From assembly GCA_021324755.1 (NCBI GenBank), contig JAJPIL010000007.1, positions 331,791 through 395,790 of the forward strand: DNA of 64,000 nt, read 5' to 3'. The stretch's first letter is position 1, and each line of letters opens with the position of its first letter. The notes beneath the pieces were generated by a model. The model did not search any database. It was not told where the DNA came from and worked only from the letters and a program-made list of their open reading frames with translations. This stretch comes from Pseudomonadota bacterium (GTDB lineage: Bacteria > Desulfobacterota > Binatia > Binatales > Binataceae). Shown in pieces: positions 19,289 through 27,738 of this stretch. The position numbers were made by a program, and so were the translations under genes.

Positions 19289-20741
19289 TGCCAGCGATTC
19301 GGCCGAAAACCGCACCTGAGGTGAGGCCCGTACCTCCGGGGTAGTTGAAGTAAAAAAGGCCGCCCACTAATTCGCCTGCGGCGTAAAGCCCGGGAATCGG
19401 CAAACCGTCGGTACTGACCACCTGAGCTTGCGGGGTGATCCGAAGACCGCCGAAAGTGAAGGTTATTCCACAGGTGACAGCGAACGCCAAAAACGGGGGC
19501 GTGTCGATCGGATTTGCCCAGTTGCTTTTCGGAGGACTGATTCCTCGTGTACCCCGGCCGTCCTTGATATTGGGATTGAACGGCACCTCGGTCATAACCG
19601 CAGAATTGAACTCGCGTACCGTCTTTAGAAACCTCTCGGCGTCGACATTTTCGAGCTTTCGCGCCAGCTCTTCGAGCGTCTGCGCCTGAACGCGCGTCAC
19701 CTGGCGTATACGGTATTCGTCGCGCAACAGATGCGCGACCTTGCCGTCGAACACCTGCCAGGCGAACTGATGGGGCTGCTCTAGGATCGCGCGGCCATAG
19801 CGAGCGTACGTGTAGTTGCGAAAGTCGGCTCCTTCGTCGATAAAACGCTCGCCCCTGGCGTTCACTACGATTCCAAGCGGATAGCTGTGCTTTTGGAAAC
19901 CGTCCCCGACCGAAAGGTCGCCGTAGTCGGGCGCGTTGCGGTCCCAGGCCACCGCATGGCAGCCAGACCAATGGCCATGCGGCTCAGCACCTATCTCTAG
20001 CGCCATCCTAATTCCGTCGCCAGTGTTAAAGCGTGTTCCTCTGACCTTGGCCAGATCCCAGTTAGGTCCGAGGTAGCGCGCCCGCCACTCAGCGTTGGCT
20101 TCGAATCCGCCGCAAGCAAGCACTACAGCGCCAGCTTGCTCTTCGCGCAGTACGCCGTTTTGCCTTACCTTCACACCGTGGACGCCGCCCTCGTCAGCGA
20201 GCAGCTCGCGCGCGGGGCTTTCGTAGCGAATCTCGACGCCGTTGCGCTCGGCGGCGCGGTACAGCGCGTCGACCAACCCTTTTCCGCCGCCTACAGCCTC
20301 CACTACAAGGCCACCCCAAAACTTGAACTTGCCCTCAACCTTGAAGGCTTGCCGACCATACATCGGGGCGAACCTCACGCCCTTGCTTCTCATCCAGCGC
20401 AACGTCGAACGGCTATGCCCCACCAGTGCCTCGACCAGCTCGGGATCAGCCCGGTAGTCAGTCACTCGACACATGTCATCGAAGAATTCACGCTCCGTGT
20501 AAGTTCCGAAGTCGGTCATTCTGCGCTCTTCTTCGCTCAAGTCAGGGATAAGCTCGACTAGGTCATCAACATTCTCGTAAGCAACGCGAAAAGCTCCAGC
20601 CGTGAAAGCCGAATTCCCGCCGCGCAAAGCTTTAGGCGCCCGTTCGAGCAAAAGCACCCTTGCGCCAAGCTCGCGCGCAGCCAGCGCGGCACAAAGGGCG
20701 GCGTTACCGCCTCCGACCACTATCACGTCGTACTTCCTCAT
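19254..20741 (-). CDS. FAD-dependent dehydrogenase, tricarballylate dehydrogenase (TcuA)-like
   Basis: The 495-residue flavoprotein has an N-terminal Rossmann dinucleotide motif (VIVVGGGNAALCAALAA, about residues 6-22), followed by LERAPKALRGGNSAFTAGAFR. The GGNS element is the FAD-binding segment of the fumarate reductase/succinate dehydrogenase superfamily. The C-terminal FGGLRITPQAQV and GLYAAGELVGGLFYFNYPGG...GAVFGRIAG segments are typical of the TcuA/CobZ branch. It probably oxidises a small carboxylate. The TcuB iron-sulfur partner is not present, so the precise substrate is open. The ATG is at 20741, and the gene end overlaps the ArnT-like gene convergently. Confidence 0.85.
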   Translation of the reverse strand: MRKYDVIVVGGGNAALCAALAARELGARVLLLERAPKALRGGNSAFTAGAFRVAYENVDDLVELIPDLSEEERRMTDFGTYTEREFFDDMCRVTDYRADPELVEALVGHSRSTLRWMRSKGVRFAPMYGRQAFKVEGKFKFWGGLVVEAVGGGKGLVDALYRAAERNGVEIRYESPARELLADEGGVHGVKVRQNGVLREEQAGAVVLACGGFEANAEWRARYLGPNWDLAKVRGTRFNTGDGIRMALEIGAEPHGHWSGCHAVAWDRNAPDYGDLSVGDGFQKHSYPLGIVVNARGERFIDEGADFRNYTYARYGRAILEQPHQFAWQVFDGKVAHLLRDEYRIRQVTRVQAQTLEELARKLENVDAERFLKTVREFNSAVMTEVPFNPNIKDGRGTRGISPPKSNWANPIDTPPFLAFAVTCGITFTFGGLRITPQAQVVSTDGLPIPGLYAAGELVGGLFYFNYPGGTGLTSGAVFGRIAGINAATAALAAQ

Positions 20742-21161
20742 ATGCCTTACGAGATTGCGAACCAGCTCTAAACCTTTCGCCTGCCAAATACTATCGTTGG
20801 GCGCTTAAGTAACACAGACCCGAATTGCACTTAATTCAGCAAGTACACCTTTCATAGGGTGTGGCGAGAATTGTTTCAAACTTTCCGGGCGCTTCAAGCT
20901 AAGCTCAAGCTGGCTAGACTTTTTCCGCTTGGATCTGCGCGCCTATGCATGGCGCTTGCGCGCCGGCTCGGTCGCACTATCTCTAAAAAAACGAGCGCGG
21001 CGCTCCGAAAAATCGTGGCAACGAGTGGCTACGATCCTTAAGCCTTTAGGCTAGGCGCTAAGTCTGGGCAAACGGAAAGTTCCTTCCTCGCATTGAGAGC
21101 CGCCAAATGCCGATTTTAATTTGCGGGCTTAAAACACGAGCTGGTTAAGCTGCGATAAAAT
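20742..21161. other. intergenic stretch, no gene recognised
   Basis: A 60-codon plus-strand frame (20859-21041) has no domain or ribosome site and is not called. The stretch separates two minus-strand genes and probably contains the promoter of the dehydrogenase gene. Confidence 0.4.
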
Positions 21162-21641
21162 CTAACGCCGTTTGCGCTCGTACGTACCTATAAGCCTCGC
21201 TTCGGCAATCACATGACCCTTCATCGCGCGCTCGAGCTCCGCCTTGCGCGCTGGCACGAGTTTGGGCAGCACGATATCGAGGGCGTAAAGCTTGTGAAAG
21301 TAGCGATGGCGCCCCACCGGAGGGCAGGGCCCGCCGTAACCAGGACGACCCCAATCGTTTAAGCCCTGTTCGGTGCCCGGCGGAAGCTGCGAATCGGTTA
21401 CCCCTTCGGGAAGTCCTGTGCAATCTGGCGGAAGATTGTAGAGCACCCAATGCACCCACACCATTCGGGGAGCTTTGGGGTCAGGCGCGTCGGGGTCGTC
21501 CACGATAAGGGCAAGGCTCTTACAATTGGCGGGTACACCCGACCAACTAAGCGGCGGAGAGATATCTTGTCCGTCGCAGGTGTAACGCTCCGGTATTTCA
21601 CCCTGGTCGACGAAGGCGCTTGAACTAAGCGTCAGAGCCAT
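21162..21641 (-). CDS. YbhB/YbcL family Raf-kinase-inhibitor-like (PEBP) protein
   Basis: The 159-residue cytosolic protein belongs to the phosphatidylethanolamine-binding family. The conserved ligand-pocket motifs are present: RYTCDGQDISPPLSWSGVP near residues 17-35, then DDPDAPDPKAPRMVWVHWVLYN (shown in part) and GYGGPCPPVGRHRYFHKLYAL. The role of bacterial members is unclear. The start was set at the second ATG (21641), ten bases after AGGAGG; the first ATG nearly touches the ribosome site. Confidence 0.9.
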   Translation of the reverse strand: MALTLSSSAFVDQGEIPERYTCDGQDISPPLSWSGVPANCKSLALIVDDPDAPDPKAPRMVWVHWVLYNLPPDCTGLPEGVTDSQLPPGTEQGLNDWGRPGYGGPCPPVGRHRYFHKLYALDIVLPKLVPARKAELERAMKGHVIAEARLIGTYERKRR

Positions 21642-21789
21642 AGCTGCCATCCCTCCTTTCGTAATTGGCAGGCGCTTTGGCGGCGGACTTTCCCATTTGG
21701 GTTACACGATTAACCTTTTCGAAAACGGCGTTGCATATCGCCGAGCCAAAAAGCCGCCAAGATCGCAGACTTTTAGCATGGCATAAGCG

Positions 21790-23886
21790 TTGCACAGGAA
21801 GCAGCTTGGAGACTTTACGACCACCATAGACCAACTCTTTGACCAATACCAACGGCCTATACCAATGAATTCGGCAGAATCAATCTCGTTTATTCGAATC
21901 ACGTCTCCATTAAACTCGATTCTTGCGCGGCTACGCCAGCATCCAGTGGTCCGCTTCCTAGGCTACACTCGGCCCCATCTAGGGCGAGCGCTAGGGGCGG
22001 CTGTCATGGGTATCCTCAAGTTTACGTTGCCGCTTGCTTATCCTTTGGGGTTCAAGTACGTCGTCGACGTTCTGTTGTTGCCCCAAAGTGCTGAGGGCGC
22101 TTCTGCTTTGTCTTTGGCGAGCCACGATTCCGTGGACCTGACCATCGACCGCTGGTGCACCGCTCTAGCCTCTGCCCTGGGATTGGGTACTTCGGGCCAG
22201 GCGCGGCTCGAGGCTTTGACGCTTGCCCTGTTTGCGGTTTACGTGCTTCAGGGCATAGCCTCCTATTATCGCAACTTTTGGGGCCTTACTGCCGGAAGCG
22301 GTCTCATCTACGACCTTCGCGCCGCCATCTATCGCCATTTGCAGCGCCTTCCTCACAGCTACTTCGACAAGACGCCGCCCGGCGCCATCTTCTCTCGCGT
22401 GGTAATCGACGTTGACCTGGCGCAGGAATTCGTGTTCTCGGCGCTGACCAACGTCTGGATCGACGTGGTACTGCTTGCAACGGTCGCCTTCGGTCTTTTT
22501 GCACTAGACCACACGTTGGCTCTAATTGCGCTGGTCGTGATGCCGTTCTATGCGGCGGTCATTCGTTATTACGCGCCGCGTATAAAGGATACGACCCATC
22601 GGCTGCAAGAGGTCGTCGAGATTTTCGCCGGCGATCTTCAAGAGCGAATCACGGGCGCGGCAACCATAAAGGCTTTTGCCCGCGAAGAAGCCGAAATCGA
22701 ACGCTTCAACGCGCAAACGCGCGTGATGTACGACCGGACGGTGGAGAAGATTCGCGAGGCCTCGTGGCAACAGGGATGGACTGAATTCATGACCAAGCTT
22801 GCGCCTTCACTCGTCGTCCTGGTGGCAGGTGAGATGGTGATGCGGGGGTCGGTATCGCTCGGAACGCTGGTCGCTTTCACCGGAATAATGACCTACATGT
22901 ATACTCCGCTCGAGCGGCTTGCCGCCCTGTCGATCGTGATGGCCACGGCGACGGCCGCAATCGAGCGAATTTTCAAGTTCCTCGATTTGAAGCCGCAGAT
23001 TACCGACCACGTGCTTGCGCGCCCACTCAAGGTTCGTGAAGGTTGCATACGGTTCGAGAACGTGAGCTTTTGTTATCCGACGAGCGACGGCTCGCAGGGA
23101 CGCGTGGCCTTGAGCGACATCAACCTTCGGATCGAAGGAGGCACCACTGTAGCGCTCGTCGGTCGCTCTGGAGCGGGCAAGACGACTCTTGCAAGCTTGA
23201 TTCCTCGCTTCTACGACGTAACGAGCGGGCGCATCCTTATCGATAACCGCGACATTCGCCACGTAACGCTCAAGTCGCTGCGCGAAAACATCGGCATCGT
23301 CACCCAAGAAACCCACGTCTTCAATGGCACCGTGCGCGACATTCTAGCCTTTGCCAAACCGCAGGCAAGCGAAGAGCAGATGTGGGCCGCACTCGAGCAG
23401 GCAAACCTTGCCGACTTTGTGCGCGCACTGCCCGGAGGGCTCGATGCTTGGATCGGCGAGCGCGGCACCAAGATCTCCGGCGGACAACGCCAGCGCCTTG
23501 CCTTGGCGCGGGTATTTCTTAAAAACCCGCCTATTCTCATTCTGGATGAGGCAACGTCAGCTCTGGACGCCGAATCCGAAAAGCTCGTGCACGAGGCGAT
23601 GGCGCGCCTGATGCGCGGGCGCACCTGCATCCTCATCGCCCATCGGCTGCGCAGCGCGGTCGAGGCCGACCTTATCGTGGTGCTTGACCAGGGACGCGTG
23701 GTAGAGACCGGCACCCATCACGCCCTGCTGCGCCGAGGTGGTCTTTACGCTCGGCTCTTCGAGGAGCAAGCGCGCGGACTTTCGCTCATCCCGCCTCGGG
23801 AACCGTACGGCGGGCCAGGCTCCGTTGGCCTAACCCAGGCGATTATGGAAAGCACACGCGTAGCAAGTCCGGTCGCCGGCGCATGA
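21790..23886 (+). CDS. ABC exporter, fused permease and ATPase (MsbA/lipid-A-type family)
   Basis: This 698-residue half-transporter has an N-terminal six-helix permease (about residues 60-400) and a C-terminal ATPase. Walker A GRSGAGKTT starts at 458, the signature SGGQRQR at 563, and Walker B LILDEATSALD has the catalytic Glu587. It would work as a homodimer in the inner membrane. The fold is that of lipid and drug exporters; the cargo is not indicated. An alternative start at ATG 21865 removes 25 residues. The permease contains an extra loop (about 100-135) between the first two helices. No partner gene is adjacent. Confidence 0.88.
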   Translation: MHRKQLGDFTTTIDQLFDQYQRPIPMNSAESISFIRITSPLNSILARLRQHPVVRFLGYTRPHLGRALGAAVMGILKFTLPLAYPLGFKYVVDVLLLPQSAEGASALSLASHDSVDLTIDRWCTALASALGLGTSGQARLEALTLALFAVYVLQGIASYYRNFWGLTAGSGLIYDLRAAIYRHLQRLPHSYFDKTPPGAIFSRVVIDVDLAQEFVFSALTNVWIDVVLLATVAFGLFALDHTLALIALVVMPFYAAVIRYYAPRIKDTTHRLQEVVEIFAGDLQERITGAATIKAFAREEAEIERFNAQTRVMYDRTVEKIREASWQQGWTEFMTKLAPSLVVLVAGEMVMRGSVSLGTLVAFTGIMTYMYTPLERLAALSIVMATATAAIERIFKFLDLKPQITDHVLARPLKVREGCIRFENVSFCYPTSDGSQGRVALSDINLRIEGGTTVALVGRSGAGKTTLASLIPRFYDVTSGRILIDNRDIRHVTLKSLRENIGIVTQETHVFNGTVRDILAFAKPQASEEQMWAALEQANLADFVRALPGGLDAWIGERGTKISGGQRQRLALARVFLKNPPILILDEATSALDAESEKLVHEAMARLMRGRTCILIAHRLRSAVEADLIVVLDQGRVVETGTHHALLRRGGLYARLFEEQARGLSLIPPREPYGGPGSVGLTQAIMESTRVASPVAGA

Positions 23887-24231
23887 TTTATACAGCCTGC
23901 TTCGCCAGCAGGCCAAGACTTCACTCTCCCCACGCCGCTACGCGCACCCCCCACGCGTGGCGGCCGACGAAGGATGCGGGACCTCAGTTAGCTGGAGGTT
24001 CCGCTCCTTCCCTCCTTATAGCTGACGCGACTTGCGTCAAACTGCTTCCAGCCGCCAGATAGTTTGATTTAATCGGCGAGCTTTAATAGCTCATCGCCTC
24101 GAACCCAAAAAAACATCCCTGCAAGCCGATACTGCACGGCAAACAACCACTTTTCGGCACGCCCTTGGCACAAGCTGTGTGGCGCGAATTTCCACGGGCC
24201 ATTTGGCGAGCCCGGCTTGAACCAGAAATCG
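23887..24231. other. intergenic stretch, no gene recognised
   Basis: This stretch lies between the convergent ABC exporter and the DsrE-family gene. No clear terminator hairpin with a T-run, RNA gene or open frame of interest was seen. Confidence 0.4.
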
Positions 24232-24591
24232 CTACGAAATAACGCGGTCGACCGTTGCCATTTTCTCAGCGAGCCATTGCGGCGTCACATAACCCATCCC
24301 CGACCAGCTCCGCACCACATCCTCCGCGACACCCCTGCCGCGGCAGCACGCCCCTCAGCCATAAACGGGGATCTTGTTGTCGCGGGCGAATTGCATCAGT
24401 TCGCGAAGCGGCGGCAACCCAACTCCCTGGACGTTGGCGGCGACCACATCGTTAAACAACACTACCCCATCCCCCAAAAGCGCGATCTCAGCCTCGTGAC
24501 CTGCCTCCTTGGCGCCTTTAGCCAAAAGGAAGGGCAGAGTTGCGCGCGTAGGGTCCTCAAAGCCGTGAGTGCCAATATAAAGAAACTTCAT
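24232..24591 (-). CDS. predicted DsrE-family selenoprotein (in-frame UGA = Sec79)
   Basis: The frame begins at ATG 24591 after a GGGGGA ribosome site with MKFLYIGTHG, a DsrE-like start. It meets TGA at 24355-24357 right after IPVYG, continues in the same frame as GACCRGRGVAEDVVRS and then VTPQWLAEKMATVDRVIS, and ends at TAG 24232-24234. Cys-containing DsrE relatives have IxVYxCGAC-A-RG(V) here, so the TGA falls exactly on the redox cysteine. The post-TGA part is family-like in sequence and length (119 residues in total). A bSECIS-type hairpin follows the TGA. I read this as selenocysteine, not a nonsense mutation. Selenoproteins in DsrE-like families have been reported. SelA, SelB and selC are not in the window. 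Confidence 0.78.
24324..24343 (-). promoter_or_regulatory. candidate bSECIS hairpin
   Basis: In the mRNA sense, CCGCG at 12-16 nt after the UGA pairs perfectly with CGCGG at 27-31 nt, closing a ten-base loop rich in G with a GGGGUGU core. Bacterial SECIS elements are hairpins immediately downstream of the UGA with G and U in the apical loop at roughly this distance, as in E. coli fdhF. The hairpin lies within the coding part of the DsrE-like gene. A competing four-base CUGC/GCAG stem is also possible. Confidence 0.55.
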
Positions 24592-25318
24592 CGCTTTCCC
24601 CCTGTCGGTCGTTTTCGACAAAGCCTTTACTTTATTGCTACACGGTTGTGGCTCGACAGGCTACCGCGCTACTTGCGTGCTCTTGTCGCGCCCGCATCAG
24701 GAGTTCGAGGCGCGTTTCGGCTCCGTCGCCGCGAAAGCCTATCCTTTCCCGAGTATGAACCACTTGAGCCATTGGATCCCTAATTTCAATCCGAACGTCT
24801 CGCCGGCTCACCACGCCAAAGCAAACGCCATCACCGCAAGCTCGCATCGGCAGGAACGCTCGCCCACACTCGGCAACCCGTGCAATCGAAAACTTCAAAC
24901 ACCCGGCCTGCCATCACAAGCTTTTTCTTGCTTCAATTTTCCTTGCTTGTCCGTTTTTACCCAACTGTGGCGCAATTCTTCACCACGAAAATGCGCTCCT
25001 AGCCCATCTCGTTCACTGGACGATAGTTGAGCAGGCGATCCAACCGAGCGAGCAAACCAGCAGCCTTGCTCGAGCCGAGCAATGGATGGCGTCCTTGCTA
25101 ATTCGGGCGCGTTGAATGGTGCACGACGAAAGGCCAAATCGAGACAAGCCTTTGGTGCGGTGATCTTGCTGAATCGATTCTTCCTCTTGGCGCTTTAGCT
25201 TCTCGCCCTCTTACAACTACGCGTTCGTAATGCTATTCAGTTTCGTGCACTCTTCTGTAAAAATTTGCAAAACCAGCGCAAGGACGAATCCTGTTTGGCA
25301 GGCAAGTAGAGAGTCACC
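24592..25318. other. intergenic stretch upstream of the glycan locus
   Basis: There is no convincing gene in this 727-bp stretch. Frames such as 24635-25030 (+) and 24638-24898 (-) overlap on opposite strands and show no domain. It should carry the promoter for the polysaccharide genes, but no clear -35/-10 pair or JUMPstart-like element was recognised. Confidence 0.4.
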
Positions 25319-26095
25319 GTGAAAGTAGCGATACTAGCGGGCGGGATGGGAACCCGGCTGCGGGAGGAGACGGAGTTTCGGCCCAAGCCGATGGTGGAAA
25401 TAGGCGGCCGTCCCATCCTGTGGCACATAATGAAACTTTACTCGCATTTCGGCTTTAACGAGTTCATCATCTGCCTGGGTTACAAGGGCGAAGTGATCCG
25501 CGACTACTTCCTGAACTATGAGCTTCGCAGCTGCGACTTCACCGTGACGTTGGGTTCGCGCGAGATCGAGCTTCACGGGAGTTGCGACGAGCGAGGATGG
25601 AAGGTCACGCTCGCGGATACGGGGCTCGACACGATGACCGGCGGGCGCATAAAGCGCATCTCGCGGTATATCGGCGGCGAAACCTTTATGGCTACTTACG
25701 GCGACGGCGTCGCCAACGTGGATATCCGAAGATTGCTTGACTTCCACGCAAGCCGTAAGCGCCTGGCCACGGTCACCGGCGTTCGCCCGCTTTCGCGCTA
25801 CGGCGAGCTTCAGGTGCAAGACGGCGTGGTCAAGGTCTTTCGCGAAAAACCCCAGGTTCATCAGGGGCTTATCAACGGCGGCTTTTTCGTGTTCGAGCCC
25901 CAGGTGCTCGATCTCATCGAGGGCGACCACGACACGCTCGAGGCCGGTCTCTTGACCAAGCTTGCCGACATGGGGCAGCTTGCTGTCTACGAGCACGACG
26001 GCTTTTGGCAGTGCATGGATACCTATCGCGAGATGAGGCTTCTGAACGAGCTGTGGAACAGGGGCGAGGCTGCCTGGAAGATTTGGCGCGATTAA
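25319..26095 (+). CDS. rfbF: glucose-1-phosphate cytidylyltransferase
   Basis: This 258-residue nucleotidyltransferase makes CDP-glucose from CTP and glucose 1-phosphate, the first step of CDP-deoxysugar synthesis. The signature LAGGMGTRLREET...RPKPMVEIGG at the N-terminus, followed by ILWHIMKLYSHFGFNEFIICLGYKG, is diagnostic for RfbF rather than the dTDP-specific RmlA. The length is normal and the start is GTG. It opens the polysaccharide locus. The usual next gene, CDP-glucose 4,6-dehydratase, is missing: only an epimerase-like fragment follows. Confidence 0.92.
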   Translation: MKVAILAGGMGTRLREETEFRPKPMVEIGGRPILWHIMKLYSHFGFNEFIICLGYKGEVIRDYFLNYELRSCDFTVTLGSREIELHGSCDERGWKVTLADTGLDTMTGGRIKRISRYIGGETFMATYGDGVANVDIRRLLDFHASRKRLATVTGVRPLSRYGELQVQDGVVKVFREKPQVHQGLINGGFFVFEPQVLDLIEGDHDTLEAGLLTKLADMGQLAVYEHDGFWQCMDTYREMRLLNELWNRGEAAWKIWRD

Positions 26096-26119
26096 GCTTC
26101 CCTACGGGAGGTTCAAGGC

Positions 26120-26275
26120 TTGGAAGCGATACGAAACGTTCTAGTAACCGGCTCGCAAGGGTTGCGCCTCGATCTGGTCGTCAATAACTTGCTCGGATGG
26201 GGATTCACCACGGGCAAAATCCGCATCGAAACTGGCCAGCTCGACGAGACGCTGCGGTGGAGGAAGCCCAATTAA
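26120..26275 (+). pseudogene. sugar-nucleotide epimerase/dehydratase, N-terminal remnant
   Basis: A TTG-initiated frame of 51 codons with an intact GGGAGG ribosome site begins with IRNVLVTGSQG, the first strand and glycine loop of an extended SDR nucleotide-sugar enzyme. It then breaks off into unrelated sequence (LRLDLVVNNLLGWG...) and stops. This looks like an internal deletion that removed most of the gene but kept its ribosome site and reading frame end. It sits exactly where the dehydratase of the CDP-sugar pathway is expected, between rfbF and the RmlC-like gene, although the remnant motif is not diagnostic for RfbG. Confidence 0.55.
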
Positions 26276-26287
26276 GGAGTTGCCACG

Positions 26288-26818
26288 ATGGAGTTCGTCG
26301 AACTGCCGCTTGCCGGCGCCTACCTTCTGAAGCTCGAGCCCCGCGTCGACGAGCGCGGCTTCTTTTCCCGGGCGTTCTGCGTGCGCGAGTTCGAGCAGCA
26401 CGGCCTCAACCCTCGCGTAACGCAATGCAACTTGTCGTACAACCACAAGCGGGCAACGCTTCGCGGGATGCACTATCAGCTCGCCCCGCACGCGGAAGTA
26501 AAGCTCGTAAGATGCACGGCCGGAGTCATCTACGACGTAATTATCGACCTTCGGTGCAACTCACCGACGTATTTGAAATGGTACGGCGTCGAGTTGAGCG
26601 CCGAAAACCGGCTTCAACTGTACGTTCCCGAAGGCTTTGCCCACGGCTATATCACGCTTACCGACAATGCTGAGGTCTTTTACCAAGTCTCCGAGTTCTA
26701 CCATCCAGAGAGCGAGCGCGGCGTGCGCTGGAACGACCCGCTTTTCAAGATCGATTGGCCGCTAAAGCCTGAGGTTATCTCAGCCAAAGACGCAAACTAT
26801 CCCGACTTTCAGCCATGA
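26288..26818 (+). CDS. RmlC-like dTDP/CDP-4-dehydro-6-deoxysugar 3,5-epimerase
   Basis: This 176-residue cupin is of the RmlC family. Conserved features are DERGFFSRAFC (about 20-30), QCNLSYNHKRATLRGMHYQ (about 46-64, catalytic His in GMHYQ) and the FAHGYITLTDNAEVFYQVSEFY segment. It would epimerise C3 and/or C5 of a 4-keto-6-deoxy sugar nucleotide. Being next to rfbF, its substrate is more likely a CDP-sugar than dTDP-rhamnose precursor, and no RmlA, RmlB or RmlD is in the locus. An AAGGAG ribosome site precedes the ATG, and the 3' end overlaps the next start as ATGA. Confidence 0.88.
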   Translation: MEFVELPLAGAYLLKLEPRVDERGFFSRAFCVREFEQHGLNPRVTQCNLSYNHKRATLRGMHYQLAPHAEVKLVRCTAGVIYDVIIDLRCNSPTYLKWYGVELSAENRLQLYVPEGFAHGYITLTDNAEVFYQVSEFYHPESERGVRWNDPLFKIDWPLKPEVISAKDANYPDFQP

Positions 26819-27738
26819 AACGCGTGCTTATCACAGGAGCAACCGGGTTTATCGGCCGCCACGCGATACGACCGCTTTTAGAACGTGGCTTCGAAGTGCA
26901 CGCCACCTACCATAAGCGCCCGGCGCTCGGGGGCGACGCCGTGTGGCATCGGGTGGACCTGCTCGACTCGAGCGCCACGACCGAACTTGTCAAATCGGTA
27001 AAACCGTCCCATTTGCTGCACTTCGCCTGGTACATATTCCCGCGCGACTGGCGCGAATCTCCCGAAAACCTGAGATGGCTTTCCGCAAGCGTCCATCTGC
27101 TCACTTCCTTTGCCGAGGCCGGAGGCTTCCGCGCCGTCTTTACCGGCACCTGTTTCGAATACGACCAGAGCTGGGGGCTCTTCTCCGAGTCCGAGACTCC
27201 CGCTGCGCCAAATACGCTTTACGCTACTTGCAAGAACGCGCTTCGTGAAGTGATGCTTGCGTTTGCAAAGCAGGCGGGACTTAGCGCCGCATGGGGCCGT
27301 ATCTTCTACCTGTACGGTCCTTACGAATCCGAGCAGCGCTTGGTTCCCTCGGTGATCCGCTCGCTACTCAAGGGCGAGCGCGCCAAATGCACCCACGGAC
27401 GCCAGATCCGGGACTTTCTTTACGTCGAGGACGTAGCCGACGCGGTCGTGGCGCTGCTCGACAGCAAAGTCGAAGGCGTTGTCAATATCGCTTCGGGAGA
27501 GCCGACAACCGTAAGACAGATTGTCGAGCTAATTGCGGCGATGCTCGGCGCGCAAGACAGAGTAGACTTTGGCGCCGTCACACCTGTCGCGACCGACCCG
27601 CCGGTTGCGGTGGCAAACGTAAACCGCCTTCAGTTCGAAGTTGGATGGCGCCCTCGATGGACGCTCGAGAAGGGTCTTGCATCTACGATCGAATGGTGCG
27701 TGGAACTGACAAAGCCGACCACCAATTTGAAGCGTTGA
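26815..27738 (+). CDS. NAD-dependent sugar epimerase/dehydratase (extended SDR)
   Basis: This 307-residue Rossmann enzyme has ITGATGFIGRH at the N-terminus for NAD(P) binding. The active-site Tyr-Lys pair is in LYATCKNALREV (about residues 140-151), and YGPYESEQRLVPSVI is typical of GDP/CDP-sugar reductases and epimerases. It probably completes the 6-deoxy-sugar branch by 4-keto reduction or epimerisation. It is translationally coupled to the upstream RmlC-like gene (ATGA) and overlaps the start of the flippase gene by 46 bases. Confidence 0.88.
   Translation: MKRVLITGATGFIGRHAIRPLLERGFEVHATYHKRPALGGDAVWHRVDLLDSSATTELVKSVKPSHLLHFAWYIFPRDWRESPENLRWLSASVHLLTSFAEAGGFRAVFTGTCFEYDQSWGLFSESETPAAPNTLYATCKNALREVMLAFAKQAGLSAAWGRIFYLYGPYESEQRLVPSVIRSLLKGERAKCTHGRQIRDFLYVEDVADAVVALLDSKVEGVVNIASGEPTTVRQIVELIAAMLGAQDRVDFGAVTPVATDPPVAVANVNRLQFEVGWRPRWTLEKGLASTIEWCVELTKPTTNLKR

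Noticed and set aside
24232..24591. DsrE gene as a simple nonsense-mutated pseudogene
   Set aside because: The stop is specifically TGA at the redox-cysteine site, the downstream frame is intact and family-like, and a SECIS-like hairpin follows. Selenocysteine is the better explanation.
24635..25030. 131-codon open frame upstream of the glycan locus
   Set aside because: Low-complexity Pro/Ser/His composition, overlapped by equally good frames on the other strand, no domain.
27291..27692. Extension of the flippase frame upstream into the epimerase gene
   Set aside because: This part is an out-of-frame reading of the epimerase, Arg-rich and without motifs. The flippase begins naturally at ATG 27693.
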